Assembly: GCF_030272615.1 (NCBI RefSeq)
Contig: NC_081408.1
Coordinates: 607,482,173 to 607,546,172 of the forward strand
Source of the DNA: Cryptomeria japonica
Lineage: Eukaryota > Streptophyta > Pinopsida > Cupressales > Cupressaceae
Length of the DNA stretch: 64,000 bases
Direction of reading: 5' to 3'
This document shows, piece after piece, positions 9,472 through 22,363 of this stretch. The notes under the pieces are model-generated. The model was not told the origin of the DNA, searched no databases, and saw only the letters and a list, made by a program, of their open reading frames with translations. The position numbers were made by a program, and so were the translations under genes. Position 1 is the first letter of the stretch; every line of letters starts with the position of its first letter.

Positions 9472-9656
9472 ATCTCCCCCTTTGGCATTGATGAAAATAC
9501 TCATGTGAAAAATGATCATGGTTCCATCTGCAAGTTACATCTTGCCTTCTCCCCTTGAGCTGAATATTCATCAATACAAAATACTCCATACTCCCCCTAA
9601 TGTATACAACTCCCTCTTTTATTTTTAACATTTATATCACTCCCCCTTTGACATCA
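9472..9656 (-). other. NA-1 polypurine tract and upstream repeat copy
   Basis: Beside the LTR end, the minus strand reads GCCAAAGGGGGAGAT (complement at 9472-9486). A second copy, CAAAGGGGGAGT, lies near 9641-9652. Cop-1, Cop-2, NA-2 and NA-3 have the same tract next to the 3' LTR and another copy upstream. It primes plus-strand DNA synthesis. Confidence 0.8.
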
Positions 9657-9746
9657 ATGCCATCAAAATTTCCAAAAATAATGCCAAAGATCCAAAACCA
9701 GGACAAAGAATGAAAGATACTGTACAATGAATATCCTAAAAATATC

Positions 9747-12700
9747 TTATCGGAGCTTAATATATTTGAAAATATCTGGGTATGCCTTCTCCAAAAGCTC
9801 AAGATAAGTATCCCAACCAAATTTGAAAGTGCCTGAAATAGATGCAAGTCCATTCAGCATATGGGCAAAGGACTCTTTCTCATTTATCTCTATTAGTGTG
9901 GGCTTACCAATCATATCCATACACTCCTTCTTATGTACATTGAGTAAATCCAACCGGGGACTCACCAAACTTCTCAGACTTCTGGCTCTTCTTATGATTT
10001 TGTCTTTTTCTTTCTCAAGAACAAAAATTAAAGCCTCCAAAACCAAAATTTGACCATGAATGGATGTAGTCAATGAATTCAATCCATCAAAAGAATTAGA
10101 TATACTTGCAATTTTCTCCTGGAATTCCTTAATCTTCTTATCCAAATTAAATGTAAGAGCATCTATGTTACAACATACTCTGTAAATATTTGTACATTGC
10201 TTCAAAGAATTATCTATCAATTTTAATTTCTCATCAATTTCCTTTCTCTCAGACTCAATCATCTGGCCAAATGCAGCTCTTTTAGCCTATGTGAACCTCT
10301 CCAGTGCTTGCCAGTTTGAAATCTGGTGCAAGGATTGAAAATCCTTTGAAATGTGCTCTACAATTATCTTAAGCTTGCCAGATGGGCTCACTTCTCTGTC
10401 AAACTTGCAATCTGAGACTAGTCTATGCAAAACAATGATAGACTGATCAATAATCCCTTTATCCATAGATCCCTCCTTCATTAATTTATGTGCAGTCATC
10501 ATCATGAGTTCAGTAGAACTCATCTTAGTTATGTTTTTCTTTACAACCTGTGAGGTGTAAATTGACAATAATGATGGACTCACTACTGGTTCCCTGTTGG
10601 ATTCCTCTTTCTTCTCCTCTGATGATTTATCCTTTATAGATTCCTCACTTGCATTAGTGGCTTTGCCACTTGGTGCAACTTCAGTAACTACCAGTTCCTC
10701 CCTAGGAACTATAACCTAATCATGTACATCTGTATTTGGAGGACTGTTGTTCTCAACATTAGTATCTTGTAAATTATCAACCTTTACACTCTCTATATTT
10801 TCCAGTATCTCAACATTTGCGTATACATTTGTATCTATCGGGGACTTAATTTCCACTATCTTAATATTTTTCAAAATTGAGGTTGAAGTACCCATAATAC
10901 CCTTTCCTTTCCCTTCCACCAAGATGTCTGCAGTGTCTATCTTTGATTCTGGTAAAGTAAAGAATTATCGGTTCTCTTAAAAGAACTTAACCCATGCCTT
11001 GTGGGTCTCCTTTATTAACTCATTTACCCTTCCTAGCATAAGACTAGTTATTCTATGTTTGTTGTTAGAGACTTTTCTATCTGCAACCTCAAGTGTCTTA
11101 TCCATTTCCTCTTGAATAATAGAAACACAAATAGATAACAAATCTTGTATATTTATATGCCTGTCTTCTTGCATTGGTGATAGTCTCCTTGCATCTAACA
11201 TATTATACAATTCTACCGATATTTGGTTTTCAATCCCTATTAAGGATTTCTTATAAATATCCAAATATAACAAAATTACTTCCTCTATCTCTCTTTGTTC
11301 ATCATCCTCTAAATTTTCATAATAAAACTATACATTCTTTAACATACCATATTTAGTGATCTCATCAACTAATTTTGTGTAAGTTTTTGGTGGAATGATA
11401 GTTCCATTACCAGATTCAATTGCCAGATCAATGTCAGCCTTCTTCATCCTTCTTGTAGTATTGGATGGAGCTAAAGGTGTTACTTTTGGTGCTTGTTTCT
11501 GTGCTGGTAACTTGAATGTAACTTTCCTAACTAGATTCTTTTTAGCCTCTACCTTGGTTTCCTCTATTTTCTTCCTGATAACCCTTTTGAAAGCTAAGGC
11601 GTGTCATCCTCAGATGTAGACTCTGCCACAATAGGCTCAATGAACACATCTGGTTATTTTCTCTTCCTTCCTTTCTTCGGGACAACATCAATCAATTCTT
11701 TAATGTCCCATGAGAACTTCTCAACAGACCTACTTGCCTTTCCTTCCCGCTTCTCTCTTTTCTTCTAGTTGAACTCTGTTTCAACCTCTTGTGTCTTTTT
11801 CTTTGCAGTGCCAAAGGTTTTGATAGTTTCATCTATCGATGCATCAATTAACATCTTTGCATAGGCATCTTAAATTTGTCCATCAACTTCATAGCCCATT
11901 TCCTCAATCCAGATTTTCTGAGGCATAACCACTTCCATAAGTGTTTCATTTTTCTTCACCATGAAACATATGTCAGTTGATTATTTTTCAACAATGTTCT
12001 TAGGAACCCTTTCTCTAGATTTTATAGCCTTCTGGAATGCCTTAAAATATCCTCATACTTTATCATCTCTCTGATTGCCTAATGTAGCAATTGATTATTT
12101 TAGTTGCCTCCCTACCGGGATATTAAATGCCCATTGTCTTCCCAAAACCAGGAGTCTCATTCATGAAAAATAGCATTAAACAGATAATTAAGTTTCCATA
12201 CTGGAAAGTTCCTTTCTTTTCTCCTTTAATCTTCCCTAGGTTTATCAATAACTCATCTAACATCCAACCACATAGATCCAATTCCTTATTTTCTCTCATC
12301 ATCTTATAAGCTACAAAATTGTAGGAGCTAGAAACATAATTCAGTCGATTTGACTAAGTTACCTTATAATCAATGACCACGCTACCGAATTTGATGTCTG
12401 AGTCAGTAATAGTGTTGATTCTCATAAATCTCTTGTTTGATGTTGCGCCAGTAATCTTGTTGACATAATCATTAGAAAACTTCTTATCTGGACATTGCAT
12501 AACCTGTGGTAAACCGGCGAGTGCCCTGATGGCTTCCTTGGTGATCTTGTAAGGTCCGTCCAACTAGATAAACTCCCCACATACTTTGCTTAAAACATAC
12601 CTAACTATTTCATCTTCAAATTTTTGAATATCCAGAATGTCGATAAACCCTAAGTCTTCAATGTGCTTGTATCTAGGTTTAACCTTTCTGAATTTCCCAC

Positions 12701-12943
12701 TAGCTCGCTCATGTAAATGCCCTTTATATTAGATGCTTGCAAATCCTCAATGTGATAGTGTATGTATTCCCTAACATCTTCAACATACACAATTCCTTCT
12801 AGAACACAAGAAAATGCTCCAACTGAGTCTTCCAAGGCAACAACATGTAGATATCTCTTGAAAGTTGGCCTAGGATGATCCCTGACCTCAACAATAGTCA
12901 GGTTTGCAACAAAGATAGGAATAGATGATGATCCTGCTTCCAT
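9747..12943 (-). pseudogene. NA-1 ORF2, decayed large protein of unknown function
   Basis: Starts at ATG 12941-12943 with a Ser-rich N-terminus that aligns with the ORF2 starts of NA-2 (32876) and NA-3 (55067). Recognisable homologous blocks are the N-terminal region (12650-12943), a middle block with an ITKEAIRALAGLP motif (12354-12563), and a C-terminal helical region (9747-10583). Between them the frame is broken by several stops and shifts. No protease, RT, RNase H or integrase motif is visible. The C-terminal part is rich in Lys, Glu and Leu and looks like coiled coil. Function unknown. Confidence 0.72.
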
Positions 12944-13303
12944 GACTAAATAAAAGCACCTATTAATCATTGTTGGTGAAACCCTAACAAACTCTTTCAT
13001 TTGCTGTTGAAATTGCTCAAGAAAATATCTGATCGCACTATATCACCTTTGATCGCTTAGAATCGCTCTTAATCACGCTGACTCACTCTAAATGCAAGGT
13101 GATAAAAAATGAAATGAATTCAACATTTTATCCTCCAAGTAATCATTTATTAACATCAATGACTTCTGGTGAAAGATACCAGATCTCAAAAAAACATATC
13201 TATGTTGAATAAGAATCTCCAATGTCTAGAATATCTTCCAGAACCTCTTCCTAGATTATATGCAGAATCTTCATGAATTTTTCCTACCCCTAAGGTATCT
13301 ACC
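12944..13303 (-). other. NA-1 spacer between ORF1 and ORF2
   Basis: About 360 bases without a supportable gene, separating the end of ORF1 from the ORF2 start. It includes a cluster of GATCGC/GAGCGAT-type words near 13030-13075. The spacers of NA-2 and NA-3 contain loosely similar GCG/AGCGA words. It could carry a second promoter or an internal initiation signal, but nothing proves it. Confidence 0.4.
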
Positions 13304-14002
13304 TTAGTTATCAGATGAGATACCTACTAGTACATAAGCAACCTCCTCTGCTAGATAAGTAACTGGTGCAATCCAATTGTTCTTTAGTCTTCCTAACCCA
13401 TCTCTAGATATGATCTTGTTGGATTTCATTAACCTTCTCTTTCCCTTTCTTATTTGCTCCTCTATTACCAACTGGTGGATTTTTTCTTCTACAGAATCTA
13501 GCAATATGTCCAACCTCATTACATGCATAACATGTAAAATTGTTCTTTTGAATTGCTTCGCTAAAACTGGTATAATTGCTTGACTTGCACTAATTAGCCA
13601 TATGTCTAGATTTTCCACATGTATAACATTTAACATTCATTCTACAATCTTTTGTCTTATGACCATACTTATTACATTTAGAACATTGGTTGGGAGAAAA
13701 ATGAGGGTTCTGATTTGCTTTGTTTCTACATTGCCTAGCCATGTGACCAAATTTATTGCAAACAAAAAATCTACCATTAAATTTATAAGCATTAAACTAC
13801 CTTACCGGTGCCTTATGGTTTTGATCTTCATTATCAATACCAGATTTATGTCCTTGCTCAAATCCAAGTCCACTAGAATCTCCATTCTACCTTTGTCTCT
13901 TTAATAACTCATCTAGTTGTGTTGAACTAATCTTGAATTTTTCTTTATACTCACTTGCAATAATAAGATCTTCTCTTAGAATTATTATTTCTCTCAAGAT
14001 CT
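13304..14002 (-). pseudogene. NA-1 ORF1 C-terminal half: Gag-like protein with four zinc knuckles
   Basis: Continues the coiled-coil frame of 27826-28294, from which it is separated by Cop-1. After an Arg/Lys-rich linker there are four CCHC-type knuckles between about 13495 and 13770 (complement). They have the cores NKFGHMARQC, CSKCNKYGHKTKDC, CYTCGKSRHMANQC and CYACNEVGHIARFC; in the first, the initial Cys is Phe. A basic tail follows and the frame stops near 13304. Four knuckles are also present in NA-2 and NA-3, whereas Gag of Cop-1 and Cop-2 shows one. Probable role: nucleic-acid-binding particle protein. Confidence 0.75.
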
Positions 14003-15266
14003 TGTTAGGATAATCGGTGAACAACTGAGAGGTGGGGGGGGGTGAATTAGTTGTTAACAGATTATAACTTTTAATCCACAATATAACCTTAAACAGATCA
14101 AGTAATTGTAAAGCACAAACAGATGCTGGTAGAAATAGATACTAGTAAACAATACAACTTAACAATTAACTAGATAATCAATGCAAAGAAACTATACCAC
14201 ATAACACCATGATTTGTATGTGGAAAACCTAGAAAGGGAAAAACCATGGTGTAAAGCCTACCCATAGTCAAATGATACTTCTACAGAAAGTATGTTTTAG
14301 AATGAGAGGCCCACACTTGCAGGAAGGCACATTGCCTAGAGCATATTGCTTATTACAAAAGAGTCACACTGACTACAGAGAGGCTACAACCTTCTCAAGA
14401 TAAATGGACAACAATCCAATAGAGTGAACTTCTAAAAATAGCATCTACTATGCCTGATTACAGTCCCAATTAAACTCAATGTCGGAGGACTAAATTCTCT
14501 TTTGAATCCAATCGGATCACCAATTATTGATCAGCTCCTCTGCCTGAATGATATTACAATACTCGCACATTACATTCCTTGACCATGACCTTTCCAATAA
14601 TCATGATACTTTTACAAATAGTTTATACTTTTTATTTATACAAACCCTAAGGCCTAAACCAATTAGGTCAACCACCTAAAGATATTATAATAATACCATC
14701 ACATAATTCCTTATTACACTGATATGCCATGTCGGCTTAAGACCAAAACAATAATAAAAAATCCATGAAACATTTTGAATCATGCAAGTAACATGTAGAG
14801 TACACCCTAGCATGATATTGGTCCATAACCTAGATATGTACTAGACCTATTCTAAGTCCACCACACCAAAGAAATGTCTTCAAGAAATTGAAGCACGATC
14901 AACAAACATCAACATCCTGAAATCCTCGAAGAAGCTACACCAACATCAATTGTGCATCCTTCCATGATTCCTTAATGAAATCTTCGTCGATAAAGCCTTA
15001 AACCAGTGTTGGTAAGGGTTTACCAGAGTGTATGATCACATCCAATTACCAAGCCAATACCAACTGACCAAAACATGCTCATGGAGCATATAAATCATGA
15101 AATCCAATATACTTCACTGATCCAAACATGCCAGAAGTGTCCAACAAATAGTCTCTTTTGTCGATAACACTAGATATTCTACTAGTAACCATCCATATTA
15201 GCTAGTATTGACATCAATGATAAAACATCAATGTGACACATAATCAATTCATTCGTAATGCCAACA
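14003..15266 (-). repeat. Cop-1 3' LTR (1264 bp)
   Basis: Plus-strand reading begins TGTTAGGATAA and ends GCCAACA, matching the 5' LTR at 26546-27825 along its whole length. A 7-bp stem (14020-14026 with 14049-14055) encloses a G-rich loop close to the inner terminus, as in the other LTRs here. Confidence 0.9.
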
Positions 15267-15600
15267 ATCTCCCCCTTTGGCATTGATGGCAACACTAGAT
15301 GTGAAAAAAATCTAAGTACCAATAGATGCCAAACAAGTCTCCCCCTATGGAAGACAACCAACCAATCAATAGCTTTTCTCTTGTGAATGATATCTCTGTA
15401 AAGTTAAGAATGATTTTTCATATTACCATCACTCCACCTTTGACATCAATGCCAGAAACTTGACATAAATATCAAAGTAATGATATAAAACTCTAAATCT
15501 CAAAGGTGACTACTCTCCTTGAGTAGTAGCACCACTCATCAACGCTTGAATTTATGATGTTTCTGATAATACATGTCGAACTGATGACAAAATTCATCAA
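15267..15600 (-). other. Cop-1 3' untranslated region with polypurine tracts
   Basis: Next to the LTR the minus strand reads GCCAAAGGGGGAGAT (15267-15281). Further CTCCCCC-type copies lie near 15339-15345, and a weaker copy lies near 15430-15445. No gene is visible. Pol ends at TGA 15601-15603. Confidence 0.75.
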
Positions 15601-16748
15601 TCATGTCTCTGCCAGAGGGGCAGAAACCCCTAACCTGTCTCTCAAATACTCAAATGATTCTTTAGACAATGGTTTAGTGAATATGTCTGCAATCTACTCT
15701 TTAGTGTTCACACAAACCAATTTGGCTTCCTTTGCTTCTACCTTGTCCTTCAAAAAGTTATACTTTATTGAAATATGCTTAGTCTTAGAGTGAAATACTG
15801 GGTTCTTAGACATGGCAATAGCTCCAGAGTTATCACAGTAGATAACTACCAGTTCACTACAATTTACCCTGATATCCTTCAATATTTGCTTCATCCACAA
15901 AACTTGAGTGCAATTAGTTGTTGCTGCAACATACTCAGCTTTTGCAGTAGATAAAGAAATTCATAACTATTTTTTTCTTATCCATGAAACTAATTTCTTT
16001 CCAAGAAAGAAACCTCCACCAGAAGTGTTCTTCCTATCATCAGTATCACCTACCCAATCTGAGTTAGTATATGCACATAAAGTGAAATCATCATTTCTGG
16101 AATACCATAGACCATATTCTGTTGTTCCTTGCAAATACCGAAATATCCTCTTTACTGCACATTCATGATTTTCTTAAGGATTACTTTGATATCTTGAAAC
16201 AATACTTAATGCATTCATAATATAATGCATTCATAATATAAGGTCTAGTCTAAGTTAGATATAATAGACCACCAATCAAAGATTTATACCTTGTCGAATT
16301 TACTGGTGAAGAAGTATCCTTCATAGATAATTTCTCACTTGTAGCCATAGGAGTACTTACCGGTTTGGAATTATCCATACCAAACTTTTTCAACAATTCC
16401 CTCAGATACTTAGTTTGATAGATAAAAATTTCTTTGTCAGTTTTAGTAATCTACAAACCTAAGAAAAATTTCATCTCACCAACATGGACATTTCAAATTC
16501 ATTTTTCATGTTGTTAGCAAATTCCATGCACAATTTATCTTCTCCTCCAAAAATGATATCATCAACAAAAACTTCAATAATCAAAATATCATTATCAGTG
16601 ATCTTATAATATAGATTACTATCAGCACTGCCTTTAGTAAAACCGATCTTCAAAAGATATTTATCCAACCTTGCATACCAAGCTCTAGGAGCCTGTTTCA
16701 AACCATATAAATCTTTCTCCAATCTGCCAACCATGTCTTTGTCATCTA
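15601..16748 (-). pseudogene. Cop-1 pol, 3' part: RT C-terminus and RNase H
   Basis: Resumes RT right after the Cop-2 insertion point at a DDKDMV segment. It carries the YGLKQAPRAWYARL motif and the FVDDIIFGG catalytic box (16471-16748), then a degenerate stretch, then RNase H with YCDNSGAIAMSKNP and SKTKHISIKYN (15694-15900) and the TKPLSKE terminal motif. A TAG at 16451-16453 stands for the Gln of the GLQI motif; Cop-2 has TAG at the same codon. A frameshift falls just before it. Inactive. Confidence 0.85.
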
Positions 16749-17766
16749 TGTTAGGTCTCGGGGACAACTGAGGGGGGGGGGTGTGAATCAGTTGTCATAT
16801 AGATTCAAACCAAAAACAACTTAACCAACTTAATGCTTAATACCAGTAAACTAGTTAAGTATGTTGGTAGACAGTTTTAATAGTTAATTGCTATACCGGT
16901 AAAGGTTAGTGCATGAAACATAAACACAAAGCCATCCACAACACATAACACCAATATTTGTATGTGGAAACCCTATAAGGGGAAAAACCATAGTGGGAAA
17001 CCTTACCCACAATTAGATGATACTACTGCAGATAGTATGTGTACATAAATGGGGTCTCCACATGCAGAAAGGCCAAGCGCCTAGAGCTCACTGCTCAATC
17101 ACAAAATGGGAGTCACATTGACTATGATTGGATGGTTAAATCCAATAAGAATGTACTGCTCAAAATAGCATCTTCATATGCTGGATTCAGTACCAGTGTA
17201 ATGTGGATATGCTTTCACAAAAACCTAGCTTCACCTTCAAATGATGACTACATGTATAGCTTTGCTTAATCTTGCATATACCTTCACACAATTCTTTCTC
17301 GCATTCCACATTTGATCTTACAAATAAGATCTTACATTTATACCATAACCTAAGACCAATTTTAGTAGGTTGGCTTAAAAATATTTTACAAATAATATAA
17401 TATTTGATGCAATAACTGATTGAACATGTCGGCTTAATGCATTTACAACAATAATTAATCATCTTCATAACGTCCCATGTTGATCTGGAAAAGATAAACC
17501 TACCGGTGTAACCCTAGACCTATTTGCCGGTAACAACAAATATGCAAATATGAATATACCAATAAACAAAACTCTAGGACAAAGTGTCCACACTATGTTT
17601 TCCATATCATTCCAAGTGTCGGTGATCATTATATCCTACCAGTGTACCATATACCAATAACTGTGCAATAGTTACTTGCTTGCCTGTGAATGCTGTTGGA
17701 TCTCCAAAGTGCTAGTGTTTTAGTAGGTGTTGACATCAATGACAAAACCATACCAAAATACCAACA
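16749..17766 (-). repeat. Cop-2 3' LTR (1018 bp)
   Basis: Plus-strand reading starts TGTTAGGTCTC and ends ATACCAACA. It aligns with 22364-23416 and with the solo LTR at 62266-63334. The terminal stem GACAACT (16763-16769) pairs with AGTTGTC (16790-16796). Confidence 0.92.
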
Positions 17767-18152
17767 ATCTCCCCCTTTGGCATTGATGGCAACACAAGAT
17801 GGAAAAACCATCAAAGTGCCAGAACAGAAATGCCAAATACCAAAAACCAACAATCTCCAAAAAGATCATAACCAGAAATCAAAATACATACAGAGAGTAA
17901 TAATCTCTCCCAAACAACAATCTCTCCCCCTGGGAGCAACATGTGTTTTCCTTGTGTTTTTCAAAGTTTTTCCATACCAATCTCTCCCCCTTTGACATCA
18001 AATGCCAAAGTTACAATAAAACCAAGTTCATATACAAAATACCAATCAATTCAATATACCAACTACTCCCTCTAAGAAGTAGCTTCCTCATCAAGGACCA
18101 AAATAAAAGATTTGTTTATTAATTCTGTCGGTTGATGACAATCATCAACTTC
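17767..18152 (-). other. Cop-2 3' untranslated region with repeated polypurine tracts
   Basis: The primary tract (minus-strand GCCAAAGGGGGAGAT) is at 17767-17781. Further CTCCCCC copies appear near 17924-17930 and 17984-17997, the latter followed by the same TTTGACATCAA context seen in NA-1. No gene. As I recall, repeated polypurine tracts are a described trait of Sireviruses. Confidence 0.75.
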
Positions 18153-21100
18153 CTAAGTCTCTACCAGTGGTGGTATGACTCCAAGCTAATCTCTGAGATA
18201 TTTAAAAGTCTCCTTAGGCAGAGGTTTAGTGAAAATATCTACAATCTTCTCTTTAGTATTCACATAAACTAGTTTTATTTCCTTTGCTTCAACTTTTTCC
18301 CTTAGAAAATTCAGTTTGATAGAAACATGTTTTGTTTTAGAATGTAGTACTGGATTCTTAGATATATCAATTGCTGCAGTGTTATCACAATAGATAGTAA
18401 TAGGTTCCTTACATTTTACCTTTATGTCTTTCAACATTTTCTTAAGCCTTAGTACCTGTGTATAGTTAGTTGCTGCTGCAACATATTCTAATTCTACTGT
18501 TGATAAAGATGTACAACTTTTTTTCTTACTCAACCAAGAAACTAATCTTTTTCCAAGAAAGAATGCTCTGCTAGTGGTGCTTTTCCTATCATCGACATCT
18601 CCTGCCCAATTTGCATCTGTGTATGCACATAGATCAAAATTTTCATCTCTAGGATACCATAATCCAAGATTTGTAGTGCCTTGTAAGTACCGAAAAATCC
18701 TTTTTACTATTGATTCATGATTTTCTCTAGGATTACTTTGAAATCTTGAAACAATACATACTCCATTCATAATATCAAGTTTGGTTTGTGTCAAATACAG
18801 TAAACCTCCTATCATAGATTTGTATCTAGTTGGATTAACAGGTGTAGATTCATCCCTTTGTGATAATTTGTCATTTGTAGTCATAGGTGTGCTTACCAGT
18901 TTAGAGTTCTCCATCCCAAATTTCTTTAGTAACTCTTTTAAGTACTTGGATTGACTCAAGAATATACCTTTATCAGTCTATGAAATCTACAATCCTAAAA
19001 AGAATTTTATTTCTCCAATCATAGACATTTCAAATTCTTGCTGCATTTTAATAAAAAATTCCTTACATAATCCATCTTCTCCTCCAAAGATTATATCATC
19101 AACAAATACTTCTATAATCAAGATGTCATCATTAGTTATTTTGTAATATAAATTATTGTCTACATTTCCTTTAGTAAAACCAATCTTCAAAAGATACATA
19201 TCCAATCTTGCATACCAAGCTCTTAGAGCTTTCTTTAATCCATACAGAGCTTTCCTTAACCTGCAAACCATATCATTGTCATCTATTAAAGAAAATCCAT
19301 CAGGTTGTTCAATATAGACTTCCTCTTCAATATCTCCATTCAAAAATGCACATTTAATATCCATTTGATAAACTTTATAATTCTTGTGTGCTGCAAAAGC
19401 CAAGAATAATCTGACTACCTCAATTCTAGCTATCGGTGCAAAGGTTTCATTGTAATCAACTCCTTCCTTCTGAGAATATCCCTTACACACTAGTCTTTCT
19501 TTACTTTTGACAACCTTACCATCTTCATTAAGTTTGTTTCTGAATACCCATTTGGTTCCAATTACATTTTTATCTTTAGGCCGGAGAAATAATGTCCAAG
19601 CATTATTTTTCTCAATTTGTTCTAATTCTTCTTCCATAGCTTGAATCCAAAATTTATCTTCACATGCCTCATTAACAGATGATGGTTCAATTTGAGAAAT
19701 AAGACATACCTCTTCATTTGCCAATCTTCCTCTTGTCATAACTCCTTTAAACTTATTTCCAATTATCTGATCTTCAGAATGATTCAATCTTACATACCAG
19801 GGTGTCTTTGTTTATTGTTGTTCTTCAATTACTGTGGAATCCTCAGATGGTACCAGGGTAACTAGATCTTCATTCTGTACCAGTGGATTCAATGTAGGTT
19901 CATCTATCAAAATTTCTATTGTCAATTCAGAGTCTATATACCTTGAAGTTTGTCTGAATTGTTCATCAATCTTTACATTTGTACTCTCAACAATTTTTTG
20001 CAATCTTTTGTTAAAACATCTATATGCCTTGCTCTTAGATGAATAATCAAGAAATATTCCTTCATCACTTCTATGATCAAATTTGCCAATATACTCATCT
20101 CTTCTGATATAACATTTGCTTCCAAAAATTCTGAAATACTTAAGAGTAGGAGTATTACCAAACCATAGTTCATGAGGGGTCTTACTGGTTTCACCTTTGA
20201 TGTGAACTTTGTTGAATGTATAGACTGTTGCACTAACTACTTCCCTCCAATATACATCTGGTAGGTTTGCTTCTGATAACATAATTCTTACTGCATCCAA
20301 GATAGTTCTATTTTTCCTTTCAACAACTCCATTTTGCTATGGTGTTCGAGGTGTTGATAGTTGTCTTCTAATTCCATTCACTTCACAGAATGTATTAAAT
20401 TCCTTAGATATGAATTCTCCTCCTTGATCTGATCTTAAACATTTGATTTTCTTACTGGTTTCATTTTCAACCATTGCTTTGAATAGTTTGAACTTTCCAA
20501 GTGCTTCTGATTTTTCTCTAAGAAAAGTAACCCAATACATTCTAGAATAGTCATCAATAATTAGCATGAAATATCTATCACCTTGTAAGCTTTTAGTTCT
20601 AGCTGGAACACATAAATCAGTGTGAATCAAATCAAGAGCATTATTTGATTTTTCTGGAATACTTTTGAAACTAGCTCTAACTTGTTTTCCAAATTGACAT
20701 TCCTTACATACTGTATTATGAGGTTTGACAATTTTAGGTAAATATCTAACTGCCCTAGTAGTACTAATCTTTACCATGCAATCAAAGTTTACATGATAGA
20801 GTTTTTTATGCCATAACCAACTTTCATCTATATGTGCAATCAAACATGTCTTCTTACTATTATTCAAATGAAAGATATTACCTCTAGTCTGATTACCAGT
20901 TGCAATTTCCAAACCAGCTCTATTCATGATTTTTCATTTTCCATTCTTAAATTGTAACTGAAATCCTTTCTCAACTAATTGACCAACACTTAAAAGATTA
21001 TGATTTAATCCTTCAACATAGTAAACATTGTTAGTGTTATTCTTACCATCAAGAGATATTGTACCCTTACCTTTGATTGAACAAGCTTTGTCATCTTCAA

Positions 21101-22307
21101 ATCTTACTAAACAACCATTGTATTATTGAAAGTTCAAGAATTCACCTTTGTCTCCTGCCATATGATGTGAGCATCCTGAATCAATGATCCATTCATCCTT
21201 TACTTCAACTTTAGCTCCTAGGGCTTGTTCTACCAATTGAGCAGTAGGTGTTGATTGATCTTCTATTATAGCAACAAAAACCCTCCCATTGTCTACTAGA
21301 TCCTCATTAGAATCATCAGTCACACCTTCATCAGCAATGTAACAAGATTTGTCTTTATTCTTCTTAAATCTATATCTCTGATATTCAGGATTAGGCTTGT
21401 ATGTTCTTCTAGCTTCTTCTCTTAGTCTAGCATGTCTATCAGGGCATCTCGAAGCCATATGACCAATCTTATTGTAGTTAAAACATTTAAAGGGTGGTTT
21501 ACCTTCATACTTACTTCCAACTGGACCTTTAGGCATTTTCCTTGCAAATAGTGCTTCAAGTTCTTCAAGTTCTTCATTTTCTTTCCTGCTTTCTTCAATT
21601 TCTCTTGCATAAAAGGCTTTTCAATCAGATTTGTCAAATGATGGAGCAGATGATGTTGATGCTTTAAAGGAAAAATCTATCTTAATAGTAGCAACATGAC
21701 CAAATTCCTCAATTTCAAAAGGTGAAAGTTTCCCAATCAATGTATCACTGGTTATTGATGTATTAGGCATTGTTCTTAACTCATTTATAGCAGTAACCTT
21801 CATTTTATATGCTGGTGGAAATCCTCTTAAAACTTTTGAAACAATTTCATCCTCACTTAAGGTTCCTCCACAACATTTAATACCCAAAACAATTTCATTT
21901 ACTCTTTCCATAAAAGTAGAAATCCTTTCATCTTCTTCCATTTTTAGATGTTCATACCTGACCCGGAAGCTTTCAAGTTTTGCAATTTTGACTGTGGAAT
22001 CTCCTTCATTCAATTTTTTCAAATGATCCCAAATAGCTTTAGCAGTAGACCTATCTAATAGTCCCATGATTTGTTGATCTGATAATGCACTCAAAAGTGT
22101 TTCTCTTACTTTGGAATCATTTTCTTCATCTTTTGTCAAATTAGCTGGACTGGGCTGACCTGGTACAACAACCGTATGACCATTCTTTATAACATCCTAG
22201 ATGTCCTTTCCAATGCAATTCAGATGTGTCTCCATTCTAATCTTCCATATGCCATAGTTGGTTTCATCAAGTTTAGGACTTTCCTTCCTAAAATAGTTAG
22301 TAGACAT
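18153..22307 (-). pseudogene. Cop-2 gag-pol: one frame, nine premature stops, no frameshift
   Basis: Starts at ATG 22305-22307, 42 bases after the primer site, and runs 1385 codons to TAG 18153-18155 in a single frame. Domains in order: UBN2-type Gag (about 21621-22307); one zinc knuckle whose second Cys is Tyr (21444-21485); protease DSGCSHHM (about 21130-21200); pre-integrase and HHCC zinc site, then the DDE integrase core (20337-20927); integrase C-terminus (19815-20300); RT with FVDDIIFGG (18987-19787); RNase H with YCDNTAAIDISKNP (18186-18959). Premature stops lie at 22197, 21621, 21123, 20934, 20337, 19812, 18987, 18978 and 18186. At least three (20337, 18987, 18978) replace conserved Gln codons as TAG, and 22197 replaces a Trp still present in Cop-1. 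Inactive, but few steps from intact. Confidence 0.92.
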
Positions 22308-22349
22308 TGGATCTCCTCAAGTTGTTAAACTTTTGCAGAAGACGACTAA

Positions 22350-22361
22350 GCTCTGATACCA
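22350..22361 (-). other. Cop-2 primer-binding site
   Basis: The minus strand reads TGGTATCAGAGC two bases after the LTR end. This is the standard initiator-methionine-tRNA site of plant copia elements. Confidence 0.92.
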
Positions 22362-22363
22362 AT

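Noticed and set aside
22350-22361. tRNA-like words next to LTRs taken as tRNA genes
   Set aside because: They are 12-13 base primer-binding sites complementary to tRNA 3' ends; no cloverleaf.
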